This document shows, piece after piece, positions 8,363 to 17,366 of a stretch of 64,000 nt of DNA (positions are counted from its first letter, which is position 1; each line of letters opens with the position of its first letter). Source of the DNA: CAZDBA01 sp965224765 (GTDB taxonomy: Bacteria > Planctomycetota > Planctomycetia > Pirellulales > Pirellulaceae). The stretch covers positions 186,001 through 250,000 of the forward strand of contig CBDDAC010000023.1 in the NCBI GenBank assembly GCA_965224765.1, written 5' to 3'. The notes under the pieces were generated by a model. That model was not told where the DNA came from and made no database searches. It saw nothing but the letters and a program-made list of their open reading frames with translations. The position numbers and the translations under genes were made by a program.

Positions 8363-10015
8363 CTAGCGTCCAGCAATCGCTTGCGGCCCCTGAACCATTC
8401 GCTTCGCGACCGTGATTCCCATATCCAAAAAAGGATCTGAGTTAACCGATCCTTCGCTGGGCTTTGCAGCCACCTGAACTTCAACATCGGGTTTTACGCC
8501 AACCTGTGAAATCGGATTACCTTCTGGCGAATAAAACTTGGCGGTCGTCAATCGAACACCACCGCCGGAAACGTTCAGCGAGAAGATCCCTTGCACACTT
8601 CCTTTTCCGTAACTTTGTGAGCCCACAATCTGGCCACGCTTGTGTTCTAGAATTGCGGCGGCAAAAATCTCACTTGCACTGGCACTGTTTTCATCAACCA
8701 AAACGGTCAAAGGAACTCGCCACGTCCCACCCATTTGGGCCCGGTGAGTGTAGTCTTCCAGAGGATTGCGACCTCGAGTTGAGACAATCACGCCCGCTCC
8801 AACGAATCGATCCGCGACTTCAACCGCAGCCGAAAGTAGTCCACCAGGGTTGCCTCGCACATCAACAATCAATGCTTTCATGCCCTTTCGGTGCAGTGCC
8901 CAGAGTGCTTCGTCAAAGTCACGTGAAGTCGTCTTTTGGAAATTGGTCAGCCGAATGTATCCGACTCCTGACTCTTTATCGACGATTTGAACCATATCAA
9001 CGCTGGGAATATCAACACGCCGTCTCTGGAGACGAATCGTTTTCTTAACTTCGTTGCGAATCAGGATCAAGCTCACATAGCTTCGATCAACACCGCGAAG
9101 CATATCTGCAGCTCGTTCGCTTCCGACCTGAACCACCGATTGATTGTCGACGGCAACAACCTTGTCACCCGACTGCATTCCCGCTTGACCAGCGGGTCCG
9201 TTAGGAATCACACTAACAATCTCAAGATGATCTTCGTTTGTTCGAAGCTCGACACCAAGTCCAACAAAATTGCCTTCGATCTGCGACATCGTTTCACTGT
9301 ACTGATTGCTTGACATGAAAGCCGAGTAAGGATCGAGCGACGAGATCGCTCCGCAAGTGAATTCGTAAGTCGTGGCCGCACCGGAAAGATTGAGTTGTTG
9401 GTTCATCAGTTTGGCGGTACTAATCGCAACGGAGTAAGCATCTTCACGCGAAGCGACGGTGTAATTTTTCAGTGAATCACGAAGCGTACCAAGTGCTCGT
9501 TGAATATCTTCGTTGGTGGCATTGGGAATATTGTTCTGCAGGAAATCTTCCGTGGTTAATGCGATTTCCAAACTTGCCAATCCATAGTTGGCGATCTCGG
9601 TCCAGTCAGGGGTGTCCACGTAGTAGGACTGAATCTTCAGCAGAATTTCCGCGTAGACCTCAAGCGACTTGTTTTCGTTGGTCGTATCGATCGTCGCCAA
9701 GAAACTGCGATCCCCATATCGACGGTCGAGATCAAAGTGAATTCGGGCGATCGTACGACGTTGTCGCAGCTGTTGGCTCTTCGGGTTTTTACGCAGCGCC
9801 TGCTGGTACAGGCTCAGCGCTTCACCCCATTGCCCCTGGCGCTCGAAGTCGAGCCCCTGGTTCAATACATGAGAAGAACCGGAATCTTCAATCCGTGCTT
9901 CGCGCCACTGGACCTCAGAGGTCTGGGCACTACACAAAGAGGAACAAAAAACAAATGTCGCGGCGAGCAACAATCGAACAGGGAAAGTTCGGATCATCCG
10001 AGAATGCAAATCCAT
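8363..10015 (-). CDS. S41 C-terminal processing peptidase with TPR and PDZ, 550 aa
   Basis: A secreted or periplasmic serine protease of the CtpA/Prc group, which trims C-termini of exported proteins. A signal peptide (residues 7-30, ending CSAQ) is followed by a TPR-like repeat (GLDFERQGQWGEALSLYQQALRKNP). Next come a helical region, a PDZ domain (about 240-315, FVGLGVELR to GDKVVAVDNQSV) and the catalytic domain. The nucleophile Ser is in NSASASEIFAAA (near 441) and the general base Lys in YGKGSVQ (near 470), so the dyad is intact. The start ATG has GGATGG upstream. It ends at a strong terminator. An 11-base perfect inverted repeat lies about 165 bases before its start. Confidence 0.92.
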   Translation of the reverse strand: MDLHSRMIRTFPVRLLLAATFVFCSSLCSAQTSEVQWREARIEDSGSSHVLNQGLDFERQGQWGEALSLYQQALRKNPKSQQLRQRRTIARIHFDLDRRYGDRSFLATIDTTNENKSLEVYAEILLKIQSYYVDTPDWTEIANYGLASLEIALTTEDFLQNNIPNATNEDIQRALGTLRDSLKNYTVASREDAYSVAISTAKLMNQQLNLSGAATTYEFTCGAISSLDPYSAFMSSNQYSETMSQIEGNFVGLGVELRTNEDHLEIVSVIPNGPAGQAGMQSGDKVVAVDNQSVVQVGSERAADMLRGVDRSYVSLILIRNEVKKTIRLQRRRVDIPSVDMVQIVDKESGVGYIRLTNFQKTTSRDFDEALWALHRKGMKALIVDVRGNPGGLLSAAVEVADRFVGAGVIVSTRGRNPLEDYTHRAQMGGTWRVPLTVLVDENSASASEIFAAAILEHKRGQIVGSQSYGKGSVQGIFSLNVSGGGVRLTTAKFYSPEGNPISQVGVKPDVEVQVAAKPSEGSVNSDPFLDMGITVAKRMVQGPQAIAGR

Positions 10016-10632
10016 AGAATTACCATCCGTATAGGCAACCGTTGGCTTCGACTACGACTTAATTGGTGGAGCGACGTAGCGGAAGTTATTGAGCTGAATC
10101 AGGAACCGGCCCATCGAAGCACAAACCGTTGTGCGATGATGATAGTATTTGGCCGATGAAAGATAGATCACGTTTTTACCGCGGTCAAAAAAATCCAAAC
10201 GACTTTTGACCGCGTGATCCATACAACCCTGCAAAGCACATAGACGGCGTTGCGAATGTTCAGGTCTGGCAATTTAAGGCCAGCAAAAAGATTGTGTGGT
10301 GCGTCCCTGCGTCAGTAATACGCACTTCAAAACAGGATGGTTCGAACGCTGCAATCAGATTTGAGAAAAAGTGGGGCGAGGAAGAGAATAGGGACTGCGG
10401 TAGCCATGAGTTAGCAAACGTAACGCTTGCAACGCGTGTCCCAATCAGGTTCAGATTTGCCGGAAATCTGATCGTTGCGGAAAGAATGAAACTCACGATT
10501 TCGCGTCTTGTTCCGTCCGCAGCAAAACCCGATCAAGCCGCAGATTTGATGATCGAAACCAGTTCAGCTTCCTTTTCACCAACCGCAAAGGCCCCGTGTT
10601 TCTCGAAGCCCTTGCGACAACTCTTTGGCGCT
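10016..10632. other. Intergenic region with an inverted repeat
   Basis: About 600 bases without a convincing gene; the short frames on either strand look like noise. The only structure I can support is the perfect inverted repeat at 10180-10214, listed separately. Confidence 0.55.
10180..10214. repeat. Perfect 11-bp inverted repeat upstream of the protease gene
   Basis: CGCGGTCAAAA (10180-10190) and TTTTGACCGCG (10204-10214) are exact reverse complements separated by 13 bases. GATCACG just outside the left arm is matched by CGTGATC overlapping the right edge, which adds further dyad symmetry. Neither side is followed by a T-run, so it is less like a terminator and more like an operator or a structured leader element. 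It sits 165-200 bases before the protease start. Confidence 0.7.
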
Positions 10633-11001
10633 TCAGACCAATTCTGAGCCAGTCATTGGCATCGCATTCAGGCCAAGCGGTGCTGGAATCGGAGCTGGTG
10701 TATCAGTCGCATCCTCCGTTGCCTTGCGTCGGCGACGGCGCTTGACCTTGATCTGACTCCACTCTTTCGTCATCGATTCGAACACATCTGGAGATTCGTA
10801 TCGGGCGATTTTTTTGCCTTCGGGAATAGGGCCCACAAGCCCCCGGAAAACGGGGAATCCGCGCAAAGACAATTCGGTGCTGCAGTCATCGATTCCGATT
10901 TGATCGTGATGGTCCATGATTTGGTCAATGGATTCGAAATCGCGTGTTCTGATCGAACCGTCCGACTCGCGAGTGACAACGCGAATGGTCTTGTTAGACA
11001 T
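10633..11001 (-). CDS. Small basic protein of unknown function, 122 aa
   Basis: Unrecognised. I took the ATG at 11001 (MSNKTIRVVTRESDGSIRTRDFES) because GGAG stands nine bases upstream; the open frame continues 36 codons further but without a start signal. The first half looks like a small soluble domain with a hydrophobic strand and an LRGFPVFRGLVGPIPEGKKIARYESPDVFESM segment. A strongly basic patch (KVKRRRRRK) follows, then a Pro/Ala-rich tail ending MTGSELV. The basic patch could bind nucleic acid, but that is only a composition argument. No obvious operon partner. Confidence 0.55.
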   Translation of the reverse strand: MSNKTIRVVTRESDGSIRTRDFESIDQIMDHHDQIGIDDCSTELSLRGFPVFRGLVGPIPEGKKIARYESPDVFESMTKEWSQIKVKRRRRRKATEDATDTPAPIPAPLGLNAMPMTGSELV

Positions 11002-11392
11002 GGGGGGGTACTCCGGGTGACATTGATTGGTTGGGAAATCGTTATGGCCCAGTGCCCCAATCCACTCGGGCAGTTCGAATCCTTCGTCTGGACGACGCAA
11101 ATTCAGCAATCGTTGCTGTATTAAAAATGCTTACAAACTGTATCGGCTGGAACATTGAAAATTCACAACCAATCTTTCGTCTCCGGAATGATACGGCATT
11201 CCAGCCTATCCGTTAAAGCCCGAACTCAGCCTACTACCAGTCAGAAAAGCCAATTTGCTGGCCGGTTGTTCCAATTGTGACAATGCCAACGTGACACCAC
11301 GGCCACGGTGGTTCGAATTACAGAAACGTTCGCATGCGATCCAAGCCTCATTCATTTTCAGTGAAGTGGAATTACAAGTACCTGCAACAGCT
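11002..11392. other. Intergenic region, nothing recognised
   Basis: About 390 bases between two minus-strand genes. I see no credible coding frame, hairpin terminator or promoter close to consensus. Confidence 0.5.
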
Positions 11393-12268
11393 TTATCCGA
11401 CTTGAATAAAGTACTTTTTCTTGAAGGGCAGGGTAACGACGAAAGTCAAAATCGCCGCCGACACACAAAGAATGACGGCCAACAACAGAACAACAAAAAT
11501 TGGAGCCAAAAACTCCATCACAGTCGGCAACAATTGGTCGGAGTTTCCCGAAGCAAGGCTAAGCACAAACACGGCACCAAATATAATCAAAGCGAGCATC
11601 CAACTTCCTCGCATCGCTCCGCTATAGTCACTTTTGCTGGGTGCCATATGATTTCCGACACATAGCAGAAGATAAGCGAAAACCCAGAATCTAGCCGTTG
11701 CAAGATTGCTCCATTGGAAAATCCCCAACAGTGCATTCCCCGTCGCATCAACGGTCGCATCCCAAACAGACTGGTCGGCAGGCCGGTCACGCAGAATCGT
11801 CGCAATCTCGACCAACACGTCATCGTAGAAAATCATCAACAGGACCATGAGAGCGATCGTTCCTCCGAACAACGGTGCTACTCCGATAAAAACATTCCCA
11901 ATTTCCTGGTACCAATTTTTTTTGCGATAGGAATGCTTTACATATCCCAACCGGCCCGACTTGAGGTCCGGCTCAAAAAGCTGCATCTCATCTATACGAT
12001 GCTGAAAAACCTTACAAAAAAACGCGTGGCTTAGCTCATGGATTGGTGTCCCCAACCATCCAGTCCACAACACGCTTTTCCAACCAAATCGCTCCGCAAG
12101 ATGGATCTGCACGAACCTTTCGATGCGATGAACGATCAAAGCAAATAGTACAAATGGCAACAACACACTTCCGATCAACATCATCGTGTGTGTCGTGGTT
12201 TCCCAAAGTCCCGCAGCCAAATTGTTCACGAAGTTGATGCTTTCCGGAAAAGAGGTGCACTTGAACAT
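11393..12268 (-). CDS. Polytopic membrane protein with HELSH motif (M50-like), 291 aa
   Basis: A membrane protein with about six to eight hydrophobic segments. It carries GTPIHELSHAFFC near residues 72-84, an HExxH zinc-protease signature lying beside hydrophobic segments, as in site-2 (M50) proteases. A distal Asp ligand in an LDG-type motif is not obvious. GNVFIGVAPLFGGTIAL (about 130-146) could be the G-rich helix of the second half. It may therefore be an active intramembrane protease or a relative that has lost activity. It is transcribed alone, divergently from the YkgJ-type gene about 110 bases away. Confidence 0.65.
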   Translation of the reverse strand: MFKCTSFPESINFVNNLAAGLWETTTHTMMLIGSVLLPFVLFALIVHRIERFVQIHLAERFGWKSVLWTGWLGTPIHELSHAFFCKVFQHRIDEMQLFEPDLKSGRLGYVKHSYRKKNWYQEIGNVFIGVAPLFGGTIALMVLLMIFYDDVLVEIATILRDRPADQSVWDATVDATGNALLGIFQWSNLATARFWVFAYLLLCVGNHMAPSKSDYSGAMRGSWMLALIIFGAVFVLSLASGNSDQLLPTVMEFLAPIFVVLLLAVILCVSAAILTFVVTLPFKKKYFIQVG

Positions 12269-12376
12269 TCGCGTCTGTTACCAAACGCGACGTTTTGTTA
12301 GCCTGTTCGCAATTGAATTCGAATCCTTGGTAGCCGAATTCAGATCATATCCAACAAATTTCGCTGTTGATCATCC

Positions 12377-12820
12377 ATGAATCGAATGCCCCCCGTCAAG
12401 CCACATCGCGACGACCTCAAACCAGGTGAATGCCTTTGCGATTTTTGCTCGGCCAAATGCTGTCGATATTTCGCCTTGCCCATTGATGAACCCCATACCA
12501 TGAAGGACTTCGAATTCATGCGATGGTACTTGCTGCATGGCCAGGCCTCGCTTTTCGTCGACGAGGGCATCTGGTACCTGCTGGTTCATACGGTTTGCAA
12601 ACATCTCCTGGAAGATCACCGGTGTGGCGCCTACGACACGCGACCTGAGATCTGTCGTGAGTATTCCACAGATGAATGCGAATACGAAGACGACTACACG
12701 TACGAACAGTATTTCGAAACACCAGAACAGCTCCACGAATTTGCCCAGGCCAAATTCAGCCAACCCACAGGCCCAGAATTCCGATCTCCCAAACCCAAAA
12801 TGTTCCCGATTCTGAATTAA
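12377..12820 (+). CDS. YkgJ-type Cys-cluster protein, 147 aa
   Basis: Member of the YkgJ/UPF0153 zinc- or iron-binding group. The signature is the Cys cluster CLCDFCSAKCCRYF at residues 19-32, with further Cys in VCKHLLEDHRCGAYDTRPEICREY near residues 75-98. The function of the family is unknown; metal binding is predicted from the cysteines. The length is normal for the family. Two ATG codons, at 12377 and 12386, are both possible and neither has a clear Shine-Dalgarno. It lies 72 bases before hisS on the same strand and may be co-transcribed with it. Confidence 0.8.
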   Translation: MNRMPPVKPHRDDLKPGECLCDFCSAKCCRYFALPIDEPHTMKDFEFMRWYLLHGQASLFVDEGIWYLLVHTVCKHLLEDHRCGAYDTRPEICREYSTDECEYEDDYTYEQYFETPEQLHEFAQAKFSQPTGPEFRSPKPKMFPILN

Positions 12821-12892
12821 CACCCAATCTAAATCCGAAAGATTCTTGCACGAACCCCAATTCGCCCAACGTGCTCGCGTTTAGGAAAAACC

Positions 12893-14227
12893 ATGACACT
12901 AATCAAACCACGAACATTAAGCGGCTTTCGCGATTTCCTGCCCGCTGCCATGATCCCACGTGAGGCATTGATCGATACTGCCAAACAGGTCTATCGTTCC
13001 TACGGATTCTCACCAATTGATACTCCGGTTCTCGAGTTGTACGAAATCCTGACCGGCAAAGGCAGTGAAGAAACTGACAAGCAGATGTACCAGTTTCGCG
13101 ACAACGGTGACCGTCACGTCGGTATGCGTTTCGACTTGACCGTACCTCTGGCTCGATTTGTCGCCCAGCACCACAACGAATTGGGAATGCCGTTCAAGCG
13201 ATATCACATTGGCAAAGTTTGGCGAGGGGAAAGAGCGCAAGAGGGTCGCTATCGCGAGTTCATGCAGTGCGACTTTGACACCATTGGTACGCGGTCGATC
13301 ACCAGCGATATCGAAACCGGGATGGTAATCTTCGATTTGATGCGGGCGATCGGATTCGAGCGATTCAGTATCCGAGTCAATAACCGCAAAGTCCTCAATG
13401 GACTGCTTGCAAAATTTGAACTCGCGGAATGCAGCGTCCCTGTCTTGAGAGCCATCGACAAACTGGACAAAATTGGGCGTGCCAAAGTATGCGATGAAAT
13501 ATCAAGCAACACATCCGCTTCTCAGGAACAAATCAATCAGATTCTCCAATTGACCGAACTATCGGGTTCCAATCAGGAAATCCTCTCGCTGCTTCAACCC
13601 ATCTGCTCAGGCAATGAGGTTGCGGAAACGGGCTTGGAGGAACTTCGCACATTGGCTTCGGCGATGGACGCCGTGGGAATTGCAGATGAACAACTAACGA
13701 TCGATGTCGCGATCGCTCGAGGGTTGGATTATTACACGGGCACAATTTTCGAAACCGTTTTGGGCGACTATCCCGAAATCGGCAGTGTCTGCTCAGGGGG
13801 ACGATATGACAACTTGGCTCAACTCTACACCAAACAAGAACTGCCGGGAGTAGGCGCATCACTGGGACTCGACCGACTATTGGTTGCGATGGAAAAACTA
13901 GGCATGCTTCCCGGTATTAGTACGCCTGCAGATGTACTGGTCGTCCAATTCTCTGCCGATTCGCTAAATGACTACCTCGTAATCGCGAATTGCCTGAGGC
14001 AGGCTGGCATCAAAACAGAGATTTATCCCGAAGCCAAGAAATTAGGCGCCCAGTTCAAATACGCAGACCGAAAGGGCTTCAAGGCAGCGATCGTAGCCGG
14101 AGAAGATGAGCTCAAATCCGGTGTCGTTCAAATCAAACTGCTAGACAAGAAAGAACAGCACGAAGTCGCATTCGACGGAAAGGACGCTTCCCCCCTCGCC
14201 AATTGGCTTCAAGAACATCTCCAGTAG
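12893..14227 (+). CDS. hisS: Histidyl-tRNA synthetase, 444 aa
   Basis: Class II aminoacyl-tRNA synthetase that charges tRNA-His with histidine. Motif 1 lies around FSPIDTPVLE, motif 2 is FKRYHIGKVWRGERAQEGRYREF (residues 103-125), the histidine-specific segment ARGLDYYTGTIFE is near 281 and motif 3 is GVGASLGLDRLLVAM near 320. The N-terminal TLSGFRDFLP corresponds to the usual GxxD opening. A C-terminal anticodon-binding domain follows (residues 345-444). The length is normal. Just after the stop a small hairpin (CTCGGT/ACCGAG, 14230-14246) occurs without a T-run. Confidence 0.95.
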   Translation: MTLIKPRTLSGFRDFLPAAMIPREALIDTAKQVYRSYGFSPIDTPVLELYEILTGKGSEETDKQMYQFRDNGDRHVGMRFDLTVPLARFVAQHHNELGMPFKRYHIGKVWRGERAQEGRYREFMQCDFDTIGTRSITSDIETGMVIFDLMRAIGFERFSIRVNNRKVLNGLLAKFELAECSVPVLRAIDKLDKIGRAKVCDEISSNTSASQEQINQILQLTELSGSNQEILSLLQPICSGNEVAETGLEELRTLASAMDAVGIADEQLTIDVAIARGLDYYTGTIFETVLGDYPEIGSVCSGGRYDNLAQLYTKQELPGVGASLGLDRLLVAMEKLGMLPGISTPADVLVVQFSADSLNDYLVIANCLRQAGIKTEIYPEAKKLGAQFKYADRKGFKAAIVAGEDELKSGVVQIKLLDKKEQHEVAFDGKDASPLANWLQEHLQ

Positions 14228-14426
14228 GCTCGGTCCTCCACCGAGGTGTGGGCGAATTCCGGTGGACAATCCGGATATTCGTTACCCCTCTGGCTGAGTC
14301 CAATTGTCGCACTAGGCCTTTTTCCCACCTCTCATTTGCTTTCAATGTGGACTGAATCTCCCAGTCGAAGGTTGAGCTTGTTATCATCTACGTTGCTTGA
14401 AACACGATGATAGTGGACAGAACCTC

Positions 14427-15617
14427 ATGACAGACGAAAACAGAATCGAACATAAAGACCTCGAAATCAAAGACGCCCAAGTCATCTTTGATACTGTCTG
14501 GGAAGACCTCGAAGAAGAAGTCGGTCGTGAGAACCTGCATTTCCCCAAAGAATTAATCTTGCTTGGCGGGGCTCCAGGATCCGGCAAGGGGACTCAGGCA
14601 AAGTTCATCATGGAAGCGCGAGGACTAACTTGCCGACCCGTCGTCATTAGCGACCTTCTCGTTACTCCTGAGGCACAAAAAATCAAAGACGCTGGCGGTA
14701 TGGTCGGTGACAAAGTAGTCATCGCGATCTTGCTTCGAAAACTTCTTGAGCCGCAGTTCCGTGATGGAGCAATGCTAGACGGTTTTCCAAGAACGGATGT
14801 TCAAGTGGAGTGCCTGAAGGAACTCGTTGACCGAATCAATCAGCTCCACGCTGAATTCGCTGGGACGCCGATGGCAAAAAACTTTCGGCGACCCACCATT
14901 CATGCGATGGTTCTTTTCATCACGGAAAAAACCAGCATCAATCGTCAGCTTAAACGTGGACAACAGGTCCTGGACCACAACAAGGAAGTCAAAGATACCG
15001 GAATAGGAACCACAATCCCACTTCGAGCAACCGATATCAACGACGCAAAGGCACGCCGCCGCTATCAAGTTTTCAAAGAGCTAACTTGGGAAGCACTACA
15101 ATCCCTCAAAGAAATCTATCACTATCACTTCATAAACGCCGAAGGCGAGATCTCCGAAGTCGAACAGAACATACTCGACGAATTGTCCTATCAAAGTTCG
15201 CTGGAACTCGAAGCTCAAACCTATGACCGTCTCCGCCCCCTTGCGCTGGCAGAAGACATTACCGTGCACGCGAGGCAAGAGCTTGTCAAACGGTTGGACA
15301 GTTATGAACTCGAACAAACAGCCCTGTTTATTCGAGTTGTGGAAAAGATTCACGTGAAGTTCATGCCAATTATCAAACGGCATGCAATCTCTGGACGTGC
15401 AATCGTCAGCACCGAAGACGAGCTGTTCGACGAGACCGACGCGCTGTCTATGCTGATCGACATTTTCTCGGAACGAGGCTACCACGCTGTGGTCGACAAA
15501 CGCATCCACACAATTCCTGAGCGAGTCGACCTGAAAACCGGCGAAATCAAACTAAATCGTAAATCCGTTTTCCGTGTTCAGATCACCTTCCAAGGCTCGG
15601 AAATCCGACGCGGCTAA
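14427..15617 (+). CDS. Adenylate-kinase-like nucleoside monophosphate kinase with extra C-terminal domain, 396 aa
   Basis: A P-loop kinase that should transfer phosphate between ATP and a nucleoside monophosphate. GGAPGSGKGTQ lies near residues 47-57, the NMP-binding DGFPRT near 117 and the arginine-rich RATDINDAKARRRYQVF after the lid near 200. About 150 further residues (from YDRLRPLALAEDITVH on) are absent from ordinary adenylate kinases of about 215 residues, and I cannot assign them. The lid shows no Zn-binding cysteines. I chose the ATG at 14427 (MTDEN); the TTG ten codons upstream is weaker. Whether this is the main adenylate kinase or a paralogue cannot be told here. Confidence 0.75.
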   Translation: MTDENRIEHKDLEIKDAQVIFDTVWEDLEEEVGRENLHFPKELILLGGAPGSGKGTQAKFIMEARGLTCRPVVISDLLVTPEAQKIKDAGGMVGDKVVIAILLRKLLEPQFRDGAMLDGFPRTDVQVECLKELVDRINQLHAEFAGTPMAKNFRRPTIHAMVLFITEKTSINRQLKRGQQVLDHNKEVKDTGIGTTIPLRATDINDAKARRRYQVFKELTWEALQSLKEIYHYHFINAEGEISEVEQNILDELSYQSSLELEAQTYDRLRPLALAEDITVHARQELVKRLDSYELEQTALFIRVVEKIHVKFMPIIKRHAISGRAIVSTEDELFDETDALSMLIDIFSERGYHAVVDKRIHTIPERVDLKTGEIKLNRKSVFRVQITFQGSEIRRG

Positions 15618-15745
15618 AATTCCGCTTGGGTCGCGCACAAAACCTAACTGGGCAGCCGAAAATTTAGTTTGGTTTCCTGCCTCGCCGTGGGAGGCGATTT
15701 TCACAATACCTACCGTCGATTCGCCAACGACGTGTGCAAATTGCC

Positions 15746-15950
15746 CTAGATCCAGGTCCCCACGATATCGACCCATTGGGAAAAGTTCATTGCGGCAAAC
15801 AGGGTGATTGCGAAAACGGCAAGCGCACACGCCATCGTCGTAAAGGCGTGCATCGCCTTTTCGTTTTGCTCATCCCTAGTCTGACGAGCTTCATCTTCGA
15901 TAGATGGGAGCAAGTATTTTTCGGAAGTGAGTTTTTTCGTAGTGAGTCAT
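15746..15950 (-). CDS. Small membrane protein, frame interrupted by one extra base
   Basis: The ATG at 15950 has a good AGGA six bases upstream and opens with MTHYEK. It then runs into a six-A run (minus strand, 15937-15932), after which the frame is lost. Skipping one A gives a sensible 67-residue protein continuing LTSEKYLLPSIEDEARQ, with a transmembrane helix in MHAFTTMACALAVFAITLF and ending VDIVGTWI. The combination of ribosome site, amphipathic arm and single helix resembles other small planctomycete membrane proteins. The break may be a sequencing error in a homopolymer, a mutation or, less likely, programmed slippage. Confidence 0.5.
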
Positions 15951-16328
15951 GTTTGTCCTGGTTGAAATAGATTCGTTACCATGTCCTTTCGCAATCGCTG
16001 TGCCAGAGTGAAAACGTTGATAATCAGCAGGGTTTCCCAACCGATCGTTGATTTATCGAAACACGAAATCAACACAATGAGGTGGAAGCGAATCATGATG
16101 CGATTTCTCATCGCGACCCGAGATTGTCCTGCCAACCGCAGCCTCAACCCTTTGACGGCTCAAGCTCGTCATATTGAAAAGAGCCCTGAGGAAACGGTGA
16201 AAAATTGCCCCAGAAAGCAGGTCTGCAATCCAGCGATAGATCGCTCAGCAAGAGACTCAATTGAACGATGGGTGCGATTCGTGCAGACAGAATGGTAGCA
16301 GCCGACGGCTCTACTCGGATTCGACCAC
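15951..16328. other. Intergenic region, nothing recognised
   Basis: About 380 bases between the small membrane gene and the end of the voltage-sensor-like gene. Frames of 60-105 codons exist but have no start signal or family resemblance. No clear terminator. Confidence 0.45.
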
Positions 16329-17366
16329 TCAGGCAGCTTTTACATCAACCGATTCGGCGGTCTGCCCGCCCAATTCTGGCTGAATACTTGCCTTAGTCGA
16401 TCGGATTTTTTCTTGCATGGCCTGAATCTCCTGCTCCAATTCCTTCAATTCGTCGGCGCGTTCATCACGTTGCGTAACCAACTTGGCTAACTTTTTTTCC
16501 GGCGTGACGCGAAGCAGACGATTCAAAAACTCAAACAGCATCAGAGCGCGGATCGCCTTCATCATTAATCCACGCATTCGATAAATCCGTCCGACGCGAG
16601 CCAATTGCTGAACCTTGGCAAACTTGGCCAACTGAAACGCACGAATCGATCTGAGGAACGAAATCGCCGGCAACAAGACAATCGCCAAATCGATCCAGTT
16701 CTTTTTTACATAAGCCAACTTCCGATCCGTAGCACTAATCATCACAATGAATTCGAAGGAAAATGCACACCAGATAAATCCAGTACAGACATGCAGAGTC
16801 AATCGCAACCAAAAATGTGCTGCCACAATATCCTTCAACCCAAACTCGATCAAGAGAACAGGCAAAATCAGGAGCGCGATTGTCAACATCGGACTTCCAA
16901 AACTTCGCTCAAGTCGCTTCACCAATGCTTTGCCCGGCTGCTGCCACCCAAGGCGCGGAAGCCAAATCCTTCCGCCTTCTCGATGTGATGGTGCTGCAAG
17001 CCGTAGTGGCGGACAGATGCATGCCAGAAGATCAAACTTTCGTTCTCGCCAAAATGATTTGAAGGAACCGTCGGTCCTGAGGTTGTAAAACAACTCACCC
17101 CAGAAGACTGGCCAGATCAACAACAGACCGTAAAAGAGATAGCCACCAATAACTACAGCATTTCGTTCCACGAACGAACGACTTGATGCCGAATTGGAAA
17201 CCTCGTCTCCAGAAGCAGCTTCAGCGGCCAACCACTCCACTTGAGGAATGTAGACCCATGCGACAATCAATGCCGCAATCAACGTAAGGAAAACCAGCGA
17301 CAGAATGAACATCGCTTGAGCAAGCCGATCGTTAAATTTGATCTGACTAATTTGAATTGGGCTCAT
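16329..17366 (-). CDS. Voltage-sensor-like membrane protein, 345 aa
   Basis: Membrane protein with about six hydrophobic segments. Residues 225-275 (KKNWIDLAIVLLPAISFLRSIRAF onward) match the S3-S4 look of voltage-gated cation channels: an acidic residue in a WIDL-type S3, then a helix with Arg or Lys roughly every third position (RSIRAF, KFAKVQQLARVGRIYRMR). No potassium-selectivity TVGYG-type pore motif is visible, so it may be a voltage-sensor domain without a pore. The last 60 residues form a charged coiled coil (EKKLAKLVTQRDERADELKELEQE). Ion conduction is not demonstrated by the sequence. It has no evident operon partner. Confidence 0.6.
   Translation of the reverse strand: MSPIQISQIKFNDRLAQAMFILSLVFLTLIAALIVAWVYIPQVEWLAAEAASGDEVSNSASSRSFVERNAVVIGGYLFYGLLLIWPVFWGELFYNLRTDGSFKSFWRERKFDLLACICPPLRLAAPSHREGGRIWLPRLGWQQPGKALVKRLERSFGSPMLTIALLILPVLLIEFGLKDIVAAHFWLRLTLHVCTGFIWCAFSFEFIVMISATDRKLAYVKKNWIDLAIVLLPAISFLRSIRAFQLAKFAKVQQLARVGRIYRMRGLMMKAIRALMLFEFLNRLLRVTPEKKLAKLVTQRDERADELKELEQEIQAMQEKIRSTKASIQPELGGQTAESVDVKAA

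Noticed and set aside
10294..10647. 117-codon plus frame in the intergenic region
   Set aside because: No start signal, unusual composition and overlap with the end of the gene at 10633-11001.
15552..15776. Minus-strand frame MGRYRGDLDLGQFAHVV with later IVKIASHGEAGNQ
   Set aside because: No ribosome site, overlaps both the adenylate-kinase-like gene and the small membrane protein, and no family was recognised.
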